NCBI GenBank assembly: GCA_052067355.1
Contig: JBQHQH010000015.1
Location: 1-61,515, forward strand
Reading direction: 5' to 3'
DNA length: 61,515 nucleotides
Source of the DNA: CABMKH01 sp040797625
Lineage (GTDB): Bacteria; Bacillota; Clostridia; Tissierellales; Tissierellaceae
The notes beneath the pieces were generated by a model. The model was not told where the DNA came from. It made no database searches and saw only the letters and a list, made by a program, of their open reading frames with translations. The position numbers and the translations under genes were made by a program. Below are positions 1-8,487 of the stretch, one piece after another; position 1 is the first letter of the stretch; the number at the start of each line of letters is the position of its first letter.

Positions 1-11
1 ATTTTTTGCAT

Positions 12-83
12 GAGGACTTCATCCTTTCTGGGAGGTATTTGTTTTCGGCAAAAACATTGTACCATACAGAGGTTGGAGTCCTC
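12..83 (+). ncRNA. Structured leader RNA, copy A (candidate riboswitch-like element)
   Basis: A closing helix is formed by GAGGACT (12-18) and AGTCCTC (77-83). Inside, TGTTTT (39-45 region) can pair with AAAACA, and GGTA with the TACC of the conserved string ATTGTACC. About 75% of the sequence recurs at 27213-27315 in front of pyruvate:ferredoxin oxidoreductase, including flanking TTTTTTGCA and AATTTTCAT. It lies 50 bases before the start codon of the DUF6506 gene. I do not recognise it as any riboswitch class I know. That it is an RNA rather than a protein-binding site is inferred from the paired helices and leader position. Confidence 0.6.
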
Positions 84-132
84 AATTTTCATTTAAGTTT
101 ACAAAACGTTTCCTACTATTAGGAGGGATAAT

Positions 133-435
133 ATGAAGAAAAAATTTGCTTTTTTGCTTATGGGAGCTCACTATAATCCTGAAGAGCATCAAGCTCAATT
201 TGAAACTGAAAAACAGATAACCTATGTCTTTACAGTTAGAAATTTAGATGAGGCATATGATAAGGTTGCTTTTTTAGAAGGTGAAGGAGTAGGAGCTATT
301 GAATTATGTGGAGCATTTGGAGAAAAAGTTGCACACAAGATGATAGAGATGACAGCTAATAAAATAGCTATTGGCTATGTTACTCATGATCCTATACAAG
401 ATGACTTATTTTTAAATTTCTTTGGAAGATCATAG
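133..435 (+). CDS. DUF6506 family small protein
   Basis: A 100-residue protein with no signal peptide or membrane segment. The N-terminal FLLMGAHYNPEEH and the overall length fit the DUF6506 family as I remember it; no biochemical role is known to me. The start is set by AGGAGGG 8 bases upstream. It is preceded by a structured leader RNA that recurs before pyruvate:ferredoxin oxidoreductase, so the two genes may answer to the same signal. Its last six bases overlap the end of the convergent AraC-family gene. Cytosolic location is likely; function is unknown. Confidence 0.7.
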   Translation: MKKKFAFLLMGAHYNPEEHQAQFETEKQITYVFTVRNLDEAYDKVAFLEGEGVGAIELCGAFGEKVAHKMIEMTANKIAIGYVTHDPIQDDLFLNFFGRS

Positions 436-1422
436 ATATCTTTCCCTATATTCTTGGGGATTTACATCAAACATATCTCTAAATTTTTTATAAAAATATC
501 CTAGATTGGAAAAGCCCACATGTGTAGCTATTTCATAGATAGGCATTTTAGAGTGAGCTATCAGCATACTAGCTTGATGCATTTGATGCTCTAGCTTTAA
601 CTGGCTGAAAGTTTTTTTGGTTTTTTCTTTTAGTAAATTTCCCAAATAGTTAGGGTTATATCCAAAGTTATTAGCCATAGAGATTAAGGTACAATTATTA
701 TAATTATCTTCTATATATTGAAGCATATCAATGATATAGGTAGATTTTTTATATTCTAAGGAATTTTCACCTAGATTATTTCTGTTAAATATTCTTACCA
801 ACTCTGTAAATATAAGTATCATATATGAGTCAAGAACTTCATCATATCCAATACCCCTATCATAATACTCACATAAAAGACTTTTCATTAATATATTTAT
901 ATTTTCATTTTCTTTGGAACGAAAGATTATGTGTCTATTGTGATTTTGATCTTCCATTAGAGAATTTATTAAAAAACTAGTTATAATGCCTTGATTTGAT
1001 AATCTACTTAGAAAATTGGTATTAAAGAAGGATTTAGTCATGGATATATTTATGATTATATCATTTTCTCCAATAGGATTTGAACTATGAGTCACATTTG
1101 TATCTAGTAGACAAATATCTCCTTTATTTGTTTCTATCTTTTCTCCATCTATAAAATAAGTACAAGAGCCAGAGTAGACATAATTCAACTCCATATCAGT
1201 ATGTGTATGTTTAGGAAGATGGGTAAATCTAGAATCTCTATTTATAGTGATATTTTCTTTTTTAAATTTTAAATTAAAATCAAATAGATAGACTAGAGAA
1301 CCATTTATATCTATCTTATCTACTTTCTTATAGAACTCGGATATCTTTTCCGGGTTTTTTAAATGCCATTTTTCACTTGGAGTTATTTTTCTTAGATAGT
1401 TATCCAATTCTCTAAAATTCAT
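430..1422 (-). CDS. AraC-family transcriptional regulator with cupin sensor domain
   Basis: 330 residues. The N-terminal half holds a cupin-type fold (HTHTDMELNYVYSG, then GEKIETNKGDICLLD, about residues 65-115) of the kind that binds a small ligand. The C-terminal ~100 residues are a double helix-turn-helix AraC domain, with LISMANNFGYNPNYLGNLL and the signature IATHVGFSNLGYFYKKFR followed by NPQEYRE. GAGGTG sits 5 bases before the ATG. It is convergent with the DUF6506 gene and divergent from the beta-glucoside PTS operon starting at 1619, which is its most likely target. Such regulators usually activate sugar genes when ligand binds the cupin domain. Confidence 0.9.
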   Translation of the reverse strand: MNFRELDNYLRKITPSEKWHLKNPEKISEFYKKVDKIDINGSLVYLFDFNLKFKKENITINRDSRFTHLPKHTHTDMELNYVYSGSCTYFIDGEKIETNKGDICLLDTNVTHSSNPIGENDIIINISMTKSFFNTNFLSRLSNQGIITSFLINSLMEDQNHNRHIIFRSKENENINILMKSLLCEYYDRGIGYDEVLDSYMILIFTELVRIFNRNNLGENSLEYKKSTYIIDMLQYIEDNYNNCTLISMANNFGYNPNYLGNLLKEKTKKTFSQLKLEHQMHQASMLIAHSKMPIYEIATHVGFSNLGYFYKKFRDMFDVNPQEYRERYL

Positions 1423-1558
1423 TTTTTCACCTCTTATCTGTGATTTTGTAAGTGAACATATATCAATATGTAATTGTTTGAAAATTCTAATCCTGATAAT
1501 ATAAGAAATATAAAGATTGTGTAATTAGATTATATTAAAATTTTAGACGATATTGCAA

Positions 1559-1572
1559 GTGAAAACGTATTT
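1559..1572 (+). promoter_or_regulatory. Possible catabolite-repression (cre-like) site
   Basis: TGAAAACGTATTTG has a perfect left cre half (TGAAAACG) but a poor right half. It lies about 50 bases upstream of the PTS operon, where CcpA control would make sense. Only a weak candidate. Confidence 0.25.
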
Positions 1573-1618
1573 GAAAGGAAATAAATTATAAAATAAGGAT
1601 AAATGAGGGGGAAAAAAT

Positions 1619-2428
1619 ATGAATAGCGAGATTAAAGGATTTATATCAATATTTTTAGTGTTGAGTTTTATTATGTTCTTTGGTATTCATGCATTTGCTC
1701 AAGGATATGAGGGCAAAGAAGGAGTATCATCAAAAGAAGGACAGGGAAAGGAAGTAGTACTCTATGTTACAAGACATGGAAAGACCATATTAAATACTAC
1801 AGATAGAGTTCAAGGTTGGATAGATTCACCATTGACGGAGGCAGGTGTTGAAGTTGCAGAATACTTGGGAAAGGGCCTAAGAGGTATTCCATTTGTAGCA
1901 GCTTATAGTAGTGATAGTGGTCGTGCAGTAGAGACAGCAGAGATAGCCTTGGAACAAAGTAATCAGACGGGACTAGAGATAATAAAGACAAAGAATCTAA
2001 GGGAGATATATTTTGGCAAATATGAAGGTGAATTAAATCATAAGATGGTTGCAGATATAGCAGAAGAATATAAGCTACCTAGAGATACGGACCAACTAAA
2101 GGTATTTAACCGTAAGTTTTCAGAGTTAGTAGATACAATTGCAAAGTTAGATGAAACCAAACAAGCTGAAGATTGGGAACAAGTAGGTACTAGAATAAAA
2201 TCTGAATTAGATAATATAAGCAAGACAGTAGCTGAAAAAGGTGGCGGAAATGTATTGATAGTTGCTCATGGATTGACTATAAATGGAATACTATCTACTA
2301 TACAACCAGATTATTTAACTGGTTATTTGGACAATGCAAGTATCACTAAGATAATTTATAGAGATGGAAAATATACTATTGAATCTATAAATGATATGGG
2401 TTATGTGGAAAGAGGCAAAAATAAATAA
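1619..2428 (+). CDS. Secreted histidine-phosphatase (phosphoglycerate-mutase-like) protein
   Basis: 269 residues. Residues 1-27 form a signal peptide with a hydrophobic core and an AFA-Q cleavage site. The mature part is a branch-1 histidine phosphatase: catalytic RHG at 52-54 (TRHGKT), a second arginine in YSSDSGRAVETA, and the distal histidine in VAHGLT. It should therefore be an extracytoplasmic phosphohydrolase. The gene starts after GAGGGGG and is followed 13 bases later by a beta-glucoside PTS EIIBC gene. The substrate is unknown; one guess is dephosphorylation of a sugar phosphate or phosphorylated glycoside outside the cell before PTS uptake. Confidence 0.85.
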   Translation: MNSEIKGFISIFLVLSFIMFFGIHAFAQGYEGKEGVSSKEGQGKEVVLYVTRHGKTILNTTDRVQGWIDSPLTEAGVEVAEYLGKGLRGIPFVAAYSSDSGRAVETAEIALEQSNQTGLEIIKTKNLREIYFGKYEGELNHKMVADIAEEYKLPRDTDQLKVFNRKFSELVDTIAKLDETKQAEDWEQVGTRIKSELDNISKTVAEKGGGNVLIVAHGLTINGILSTIQPDYLTGYLDNASITKIIYRDGKYTIESINDMGYVERGKNK

Positions 2429-2441
2429 GGGGGAAGGACCT

Positions 2442-3857
2442 GTGAAAGATGCTGAATTGGCTAAAAAGATCATTGATCTATCTGGAGGCAAAGAGAATAT
2501 AAGTAAGGCTATACACTGTATAACTAGGCTTAGATTTAATTTAAAGGATGAAACCAAAGCTGATAATAAGGCCATAGACAATCTAGAAGGAGTATTAGGT
2601 ACTAGATATCAAAATGGACAATTTCAGGTGATAATAGGTAATAATGTAAAAAACATATATATAGAAGTAGCTAAGATATTGGATTTAGACAGGGAAGATA
2701 TAGAGGAGATTGAAAATAGTAAAGAAAAGGTAAAGAGTGTAGAGAGAAAAAACATAGGAAGTATAGTATTGGATATTATAGCTAGTGCTTTTCAACCTAT
2801 ATTACCGGCTATAATCGGTGCAGGTATGATGAAGGGAATATTGGCAGTATTAACAGTTGCTGGATGGATATCAGGAGAAAGTGGCACCTATCAGATATTG
2901 AATATAATATCTGATGCAGCTTTCTATTTCTTGCCATTCTTATTAGCAGTTTCAGTTTCACGTAAGTTCAATATAAATGAGTATCTAGGAATTGTAGTAG
3001 CAGGTACATTGATGTATCCCACTATACTAGATGCAGCAAAAGCTGGAGTGACAGATCCCATATATTTTCTATCTATACCTATACAGATAGTGAATTATAG
3101 CTCATCTGTATTTCCCATTATACTAGGTGTCATAATAATGGGGGCTATATACAAGGCTATAGATAGATTTATTCCAAAGCCTGTAAAACTAGTATTTACT
3201 CCAACAATTACTCTGCTAATAGCTGTTCCCATTGTATTGATATTTATTGCACCTCTTGGGCACTATTTAGGATATTATCTTGGGATAGCAGTAGATTGGC
3301 TATTTGAAAATGCGGGTATATTGGCAGGATTATTATTAGGAGCTTTTAATCCCTTTATAGTAATGACAGGTATGCACTACGCATTTTTTCCGTTGATATT
3401 TCAAAATCTTGGAAAATATGGATATGATACAGGTTATCTAGTGGTAAATTTAGTTACTAATATAGCTCAAGCTGGGGCAGTTTTAGCAGTAGCATTTAAG
3501 ACTAAGAATAGAGAATTAAAATCTGTAAGTATATCTAGTGGGATATCTGCATTTTTAGGGATTACAGAACCTGCTATGTTTGGAGTAAATATAAGACTTA
3601 AAAAACCTTTTTACGCAGCTATGATTGCTGGTGGAATATCTGGAGCAGGTATAGTGGCATTAGGGCTTAGGACATATGGATTTGTCATACCTGGACTTGT
3701 AGCTTTACCAACATATGTATCTCCAGATGGGAATCCAAAGAATTTTATAGTAGCTATCTTAGGAGTTTTAGTAAGTTTTATCATAGCTTTTGGGTTGACC
3801 ATGGCCATGGGTTTTGAAGTAGAGGACAGAGAAAAAGCAGAGAAGGCAGAAAATTAG
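2442..3857 (+). CDS. PTS beta-glucoside-type EIIBC component
   Basis: 471 residues from a GTG start. I prefer 2442 because GGGGGAAGG lies just before it and the protein then begins directly with the EIIB domain (KDAELAKKIIDLSGGKENI); an ATG at 2391 would lie inside the preceding gene. The EIIB domain carries the phosphorylated cysteine in HCITRLRF. The rest is a ten-helix EIIC domain with GIMEP-like ISAFLGITEPAMFG. No EIIA domain is fused at the C-terminus, so phosphate must come from an EIIA-Glc encoded elsewhere. With the following GH1 enzyme it should import and phosphorylate an aryl- or beta-glucoside such as salicin, arbutin or cellobiose. Confidence 0.9.
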   Translation: MKDAELAKKIIDLSGGKENISKAIHCITRLRFNLKDETKADNKAIDNLEGVLGTRYQNGQFQVIIGNNVKNIYIEVAKILDLDREDIEEIENSKEKVKSVERKNIGSIVLDIIASAFQPILPAIIGAGMMKGILAVLTVAGWISGESGTYQILNIISDAAFYFLPFLLAVSVSRKFNINEYLGIVVAGTLMYPTILDAAKAGVTDPIYFLSIPIQIVNYSSSVFPIILGVIIMGAIYKAIDRFIPKPVKLVFTPTITLLIAVPIVLIFIAPLGHYLGYYLGIAVDWLFENAGILAGLLLGAFNPFIVMTGMHYAFFPLIFQNLGKYGYDTGYLVVNLVTNIAQAGAVLAVAFKTKNRELKSVSISSGISAFLGITEPAMFGVNIRLKKPFYAAMIAGGISGAGIVALGLRTYGFVIPGLVALPTYVSPDGNPKNFIVAILGVLVSFIIAFGLTMAMGFEVEDREKAEKAEN

Positions 3858-3868
3858 GAGGTTTTTTT

Positions 3869-5326
3869 ATGACAAAATCAAGAAGGAGTTTTCCAGAAGG
3901 ATTTCTATGGGGAGGAGCAACTGCTGCAAATCAAATCGAAGGTGCATTTGATGTTGATGGCAAGGGACTATCAAGTCAGGATATGGTAGCCTATAAGGAT
4001 CCATATTCTGGTAGTAAAGTTGACAACTTTACATTCAATGTGAATTCAGTAGAGTTAGAAGAATATTTAAACAATCCAGAAAAATATAAGTTCCCAAAGC
4101 GTTGGGGAATTGATTTTTATAATAATTATAAAGAAGATATAGCGCTTTTTGCTGAAATGGGTTTTACAGTATTTAGAATGTCTATTGCTTGGACGAGAAT
4201 TTATCCTACAGGTATGGAAGATGAACCTAATGAGAAAGGCCTAGAATTTTATGATAAGGTATTTGATGAATTGGCTAAATATAATATTGAGCCATTAGTG
4301 ACACTATCTCACTTTGAAATGCCCATTACATTGACTCAGAGATACAATGGTTGGTTAAGTCGGGAGCCAATTAGGTTATTTGTCAAGTATGCAAAGACAG
4401 TGTTTAATCGTTATAAAGATAAAGTAAAGTATTGGATTACTTTTAATGAGATGAATATGAATCTCAACAGTCCATATACTGGTGGTGGTATCTTAGCAGA
4501 TACAGTTGATAATGTAGAGGAGGCGGCATTTCAAGCAAATCATCATCAATTTATTGCAAGTGCATTGGCAATTAAAGAAGGAAGGGAAATCAACCCCAAT
4601 TTTCAAATCGGATGTATGATAAATCGCATTGAAACCTATGCAGCAACACCAGATCCATTGGATCAATTACAGGCACTTAAGGCAGAGCAATTGAATCTAT
4701 TCTATCCTGAAGTTCAAGCTCGTGGAAAATATCCAAGTTATATGGAACGCTATTTTGAAGAGCGTAATATTCATATTAAGAAGCTGCCAGGAGATGATGA
4801 GATCATTGCAAGCCATCTTGTAGATTTTATTGCATTTAGTTACTATATGACTCATATGGCTAAAGCTGGTTTTAATGATACTGCAGGTAAGTTTGACAGC
4901 CCAATTAAAAATCCATATCTTGAGTTGACTGAGTGGGATTGGCCAATTGATGCAGTCGGATTGAGGATTTCACTTAATAAACTATATGATCGCTATCAAT
5001 TGCCCCTATTTTTAGTAGAAAATGGACTTGGGGCTCATGACAAGATAGAGGATGGCAAAATCCATGATTCTTATAGGATAGATTATTTACGCAAACATAT
5101 TGAACAGATGAAAGAGGCTATTGCAGATGGAGTGAAGTTAATAGGATATACTACATGGGGGTGTATAGATCTTATTAGCTGTGGTACATCCCAGATGTCA
5201 AAGCGATATGGATTTATCTATGTAGATCAAGATGATTATGGAAAGGGAACATTAGAGAGGATAAGGAAAGATTCTTTCTATTGGTATAAAAAAGTAATTG
5301 AGTCTAATGGAGAAGATTTAGAGTAG
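3869..5326 (+). CDS. GH1 6-phospho-beta-glucosidase
   Basis: 485 residues, normal length for glycoside hydrolase family 1. The N-terminal signature FLWGGATAANQIEGA (residues 12-26), acid/base glutamate E194 in TFNEMN and nucleophile E384 in LVENGLG are all present. It cleaves phosphorylated beta-glucosides delivered by the upstream EIIBC to glucose 6-phosphate and an aglycone or sugar. AGGAGG lies 6 bases before the ATG, 11 bases after the EIIBC stop. The operon ends in a strong terminator at 5333. The phospho-specificity is inferred from the PTS context rather than from a residue I can point to. Confidence 0.93.
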   Translation: MTKSRRSFPEGFLWGGATAANQIEGAFDVDGKGLSSQDMVAYKDPYSGSKVDNFTFNVNSVELEEYLNNPEKYKFPKRWGIDFYNNYKEDIALFAEMGFTVFRMSIAWTRIYPTGMEDEPNEKGLEFYDKVFDELAKYNIEPLVTLSHFEMPITLTQRYNGWLSREPIRLFVKYAKTVFNRYKDKVKYWITFNEMNMNLNSPYTGGGILADTVDNVEEAAFQANHHQFIASALAIKEGREINPNFQIGCMINRIETYAATPDPLDQLQALKAEQLNLFYPEVQARGKYPSYMERYFEERNIHIKKLPGDDEIIASHLVDFIAFSYYMTHMAKAGFNDTAGKFDSPIKNPYLELTEWDWPIDAVGLRISLNKLYDRYQLPLFLVENGLGAHDKIEDGKIHDSYRIDYLRKHIEQMKEAIADGVKLIGYTTWGCIDLISCGTSQMSKRYGFIYVDQDDYGKGTLERIRKDSFYWYKKVIESNGEDLE

Positions 5327-5332
5327 TATTTG

Positions 5333-5380
5333 AGACTGTTTCATAGCTAGTTGATTAGTTATGAAACAGTCTATTTTTTA
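5333..5380 (+). terminator. Rho-independent terminator of the beta-glucoside operon
   Basis: A 13-bp stem (AGACTGTTTCATA at 5333-5345 with TATGAAACAGTCT at 5360-5372) is followed by TATTTTTT. It overlaps the 3' end of the convergent ytaF gene. Confidence 0.9.
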
Positions 5381-5998
5381 AATCAATTTTAATATGGCCA
5401 ATGATATCAAAATAATACCAGCTAGCCAAGAGAGATTTATCTTAGAGTTTTCGACAATCTTTTCTCCAATTCTAAGCCCACATTTTACTCCCAGCATACC
5501 TATTATCATGGATAGTATGATTACTAATCCATAATTGATATTTCCAAAGCTACTGCCAAATCCTATGGTAAGTGAATCTAGAGATAGAGCAGTTCCCAGA
5601 TAGAGTGCTTCTTTTGGGTCTAATTTCTGTGAAGAGTCCATATCTGCTTTGGTTTCATCAATATAGACATGAATAATAAATCTTATGTCAAATAATTTTA
5701 ATTCCAATTCTTCATTTGAACTTGTTTTAGATCTTAAATAGGCTTTAACTATACTTTCAAATAGATAGTATACTCCCATTAAAAATAGGATAAGAAAGCC
5801 TATAATAGAGGTAAAATGTCCAGGAATTATTCTCTTTAACATATGGCCTACAAATATGGATAAGCCAAGAAATAGAGAAGAGATTATGTTGATAATCATT
5901 ATAGATGAAAATGGGATTTTAATCTTCTTAGCACCATAGGCAATGCTAGCTACAAAGGAATCTAAAGATACTGCCAAAACCAGTAAGATATTTTCCAT
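5378..5998 (-). CDS. ytaF: Sporulation-associated membrane protein YtaF (MntP-like)
   Basis: 206 residues of mostly hydrophobic helices. Two related halves each carry an SLDS motif: AVSLDSFVASIAYGAKK near the start and TALSLDSLTIGFGSSFG at about 137. This is the pattern of the YtaF/MntP divalent-cation exporter superfamily. YtaF is a family label from Bacillus sporulation studies; the transport substrate is not established. It is transcribed alone, with AGGAAGTG upstream. Its presence supports a spore-forming host. Confidence 0.88.
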   Translation of the reverse strand: MENILLVLAVSLDSFVASIAYGAKKIKIPFSSIMIINIISSLFLGLSIFVGHMLKRIIPGHFTSIIGFLILFLMGVYYLFESIVKAYLRSKTSSNEELELKLFDIRFIIHVYIDETKADMDSSQKLDPKEALYLGTALSLDSLTIGFGSSFGNINYGLVIILSMIIGMLGVKCGLRIGEKIVENSKINLSWLAGIILISLAILKLI

Positions 5999-6115
5999 AT
6001 ATAAACACTTCCTTATTTTTTGGTCATAATCATAATATTCAATTTCTCAATTAGTGATACAAACATTGAATATAAAAATACATGTAAAAAGATAGTAATA
6101 TAGAAGACATATAAT

Positions 6116-6143
6116 TGTAACAATCATGTAACCGCTATGTAAC
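6116..6143 (+). promoter_or_regulatory. Triple 11-bp-period TGTAAC direct repeat (response-regulator box candidate)
   Basis: TGTAAC occurs at 6116, 6127 and 6138, exactly 11 bases apart; the reverse strand reads GTTACA with five-base spacers. Period-11 hexamer repeats are typical of OmpR/PhoB-family response-regulator sites such as PhoP boxes (TTAACA-like). A -10-like TATACT is at 6164-6169, about 20 bases after the last repeat, with no good -35. That suits an activator-dependent promoter for the gene at 6196. Confidence 0.5.
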
Positions 6144-6195
6144 CATTTGTGGCTTTAAAATGATATACTAAAAATAGAAAGGATGTGGAAAAGAT

Positions 6196-7176
6196 ATGAA
6201 CATAAAAAGAGTAATGTCTTTATCTTTAGCAGCTTGTCTATCTTTGAGTCCTATGGTGGCCATGGCTGAAGATGCAGTGAAATCTAATACAGATATAGTA
6301 TCAGAAAATGAAAAACAGGAGACACCAAATTATATTGAATTTAAGGGAAAAATAACTAATATAAATTCAAATGATAAAACTTTTTCAATTTTGGTAGAAA
6401 ATGATAAGGATAAACTAATAGCACATATAGTTGATGATGTTATTCTCTTAGATGATAGTACTTTAGATTTTATAGACAAAGAAGATTTAGAGGAAGGCAT
6501 GGAGATATCCATGTTCTATAGCAAAGATACTATAATGCTTATGAGTTATCCAGGGCAATTAAAACCAGATAGTATAGTAGTGAGAAGTAGCAAGGATTTC
6601 ACAGGTATTAAAGTAGATAAATTTGATAAAGACCTTGTAAGTGAAGATAATATGTTGAAGTTGAATATCAACGAAGGTGTAGAGGTAGTAGATAGAGAAG
6701 GAAATAAGCTATCTAAAGAAGATATATTAAATAAGGATTTGCTAGTATTCTTCACAGCATCTACAAAGAGCATTCCAGCACAAACTACACCAGAAAAAAT
6801 AATAGTCATAAAGAATAATGAACCTACAGTATTTAATAAGGTTATTATAAATGATGAAGAGATAAAATTAGAGGATCATATGTATAAGAACAAAGATGGC
6901 ATAGTCATGATGCCACTTAGAGAAATAGCAGAAAAATTAGGGTATAAGTTAGTATGGAATAAGGATGATTCATCTATAGAATTGACAAAGGGAGCCCAAT
7001 GGACTAAAGTTATTGTTGGAGAGGACAATTATAATTTTGCAAAGATGATGGTAGAATTAGGAGCTGCACCAGAATTAAAAGAAACTAAGACATATGTACC
7101 TATTAATTTTTTAGAAAAGGTATTAATGGCAAATATGGAAAATACAGTTGACGGAACCTTAAAAATTACCCAATAG
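6196..7176 (+). CDS. Secreted stalk-domain (copper-amine-oxidase N-terminal-like) protein
   Basis: 326 residues. Residues 1-24 are a signal peptide (ACLSLSPMVAMA-E). Residues ~45-200 form a beta-rich region of unknown function (ITNINSNDKTFSILVEND). The C-terminal ~105 residues match the stalk domain often annotated as copper amine oxidase N-terminal: a pair of units with KDGIVMMPLREIAEKLGYK and KTYVPINFLEKVL. These domains are common on clostridial exported proteins and are not enzymes. The gene stands alone after a candidate PhoP/PhoB-type box and ends in a terminator. Envelope or extracellular role is inferred. Confidence 0.8.
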   Translation: MNIKRVMSLSLAACLSLSPMVAMAEDAVKSNTDIVSENEKQETPNYIEFKGKITNINSNDKTFSILVENDKDKLIAHIVDDVILLDDSTLDFIDKEDLEEGMEISMFYSKDTIMLMSYPGQLKPDSIVVRSSKDFTGIKVDKFDKDLVSEDNMLKLNINEGVEVVDREGNKLSKEDILNKDLLVFFTASTKSIPAQTTPEKIIVIKNNEPTVFNKVIINDEEIKLEDHMYKNKDGIVMMPLREIAEKLGYKLVWNKDDSSIELTKGAQWTKVIVGEDNYNFAKMMVELGAAPELKETKTYVPINFLEKVLMANMENTVDGTLKITQ

Positions 7177-7190
7177 TGATTGATATAGAT

Positions 7191-7228
7191 AATCCTAGGA
7201 AGATATATATTCCTAGGATTATTTTTTA
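7191..7228 (+). terminator. Rho-independent terminator
   Basis: AATCCTAGGA (7191-7200) pairs with TCCTAGGATT (7211-7220), followed by ATTTTTT. It serves the stalk-domain gene and is shared in position with the end of the convergent minus-strand operon. Confidence 0.85.
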
Positions 7229-7672
7229 GATTTGTTTTATAGCTTTTAAGATTAAATGGGCTATTACTGCTGAACCTAGATAGGTTCCCAATATTACAAA
7301 TATAGACAATAAGACTATTCTCCAGCCAGTCTTCTTCAAAGAATCTAGATTCTCTCCTGTGTAGATGCCAGCATAGGCAAGTATAGGAGTAGTCAATGCT
7401 AAGAAGTTTACTTTAGAAGTATGATATGATATAAATTCCGCTCCCGGTATACCCGGTACTGTCAAAATAGTACTCAATGTGACTATATATGCTACACTTG
7501 GCAATTTGAATGGAATTATCTCTGATAATGCAATTCCTGCTAAGGCAATTAAAACGAGTATCAAAGCCCCAGGTATTGCCTCTATCATATTTATCTTATA
7601 TCCTACAAAGTTGCCTACTATTGTAAGTGCTGCTGTTATCAATAATATAATTGAAGAATTTTTTAGATTCAT
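7226..7672 (-). CDS. Small four-helix membrane protein, partner of DUF3100 protein
   Basis: 148 residues with four or more hydrophobic segments (IILLITAALTIVGNFVGY; ALILVLIALAGIALSEIIPF; VAYIVTLSTILTVPG; IVLLSIFVILGTYLGSAVIAH). I do not recognise a named family. The ATG follows the stop of the DUF3100 gene directly, so the two are translationally coupled and probably form one transporter. It is last in a three-gene minus-strand operon with an M20 amidohydrolase. Role in uptake of an acylated amino acid or related amide is inference. Confidence 0.6.
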   Translation of the reverse strand: MNLKNSSIILLITAALTIVGNFVGYKINMIEAIPGALILVLIALAGIALSEIIPFKLPSVAYIVTLSTILTVPGIPGAEFISYHTSKVNFLALTTPILAYAGIYTGENLDSLKKTGWRIVLLSIFVILGTYLGSAVIAHLILKAIKQI

Positions 7673-8479
7673 TTAAGCTTCTCCTTTCGTATTCTGCTCT
7701 GGTAGTTTTCCATACTTTAACTTATATACTTTCTTATATAGCCATTCGGAAAGAGGTAATGATACCCAAATAGACATATATAATCCATCTAGTCCAGAAA
7801 GCATATTACTTGTAGCTCCAAAGGCTGTAAGCATCTCTGTCATTTCAGGATACATAACTACCAAAGAACCTATTCCTGCTGTCATCATACTTGCACTACC
7901 AACTCCAGATGCCATTGCTAGAGCATATGGATGTAAAGGTGTATATGCAGCTAGAAAGCTTGCCATTAAACCTACAAATATAGTACCAAATACGGTTCCA
8001 ACTATATATACACCTAGTACACCTTGTCCTTCTTTACTATCAAGACCATATTTTTCTCCAATTAGAGCTACGTTTGGTTCCCTAGCTATAGAGTGAGCCC
8101 CACCTATTGCTTCTCTCTTTAGTCCCAATAGTATAGCAATAGGTATTCCTAAGAATACAGTTCCAATATTACCTAGTTCTTGCAATATAAGTGCAGGACT
8201 TGCCTTTATGATTTGAGGCAGAGTAGGACCTATATTGGTACCATATTTAGCTATTAAAAGCATAAGAGTTAGTCCTATTAGTGAACCAGCATCCTTCATA
8301 TCTTTTTCCTTTGCTATATTCAAGAATTGTGGAGATAATAGAATACCAAATATAAGTGCATATAGCATAGGTAGTAGAGCTACAGTTCCTACTCCAATTT
8401 TAAAAGTCTTAACTCCAATGAACTCAGCCAATATAGTTAAGACTAAAGCCATTAAATGTAGTTTTTTATTCTTCATCAT
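7673..8479 (-). CDS. DUF3100-family membrane protein (putative transporter)
   Basis: 268 residues, about eight membrane helices. Conserved-looking stretches are GTNIGPTLPQIIKASPALILQ (about 82-102), GGAHSIAREPNVALIGEKYG and ALAMASGVGSASMMTAGIGS. The pattern fits DUF3100 as I recall it; members are commonly next to M20 peptidases and a second small membrane protein, as here. I infer a transporter whose imported substrate is hydrolysed by the neighbouring amidohydrolase. RBS GGAGG lies before the ATG ATG start; either ATG is possible. Confidence 0.7.
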   Translation of the reverse strand: MMKNKKLHLMALVLTILAEFIGVKTFKIGVGTVALLPMLYALIFGILLSPQFLNIAKEKDMKDAGSLIGLTLMLLIAKYGTNIGPTLPQIIKASPALILQELGNIGTVFLGIPIAILLGLKREAIGGAHSIAREPNVALIGEKYGLDSKEGQGVLGVYIVGTVFGTIFVGLMASFLAAYTPLHPYALAMASGVGSASMMTAGIGSLVVMYPEMTEMLTAFGATSNMLSGLDGLYMSIWVSLPLSEWLYKKVYKLKYGKLPEQNTKGEA

Positions 8480-8487
8480 TCATCCTC

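Noticed and set aside
2391..2441. Upstream ATG start for the beta-glucoside EIIBC
   Set aside because: It lies inside the preceding gene and has no SD; GTG 2442 follows GGGGGAAGG and begins the EIIB domain directly.
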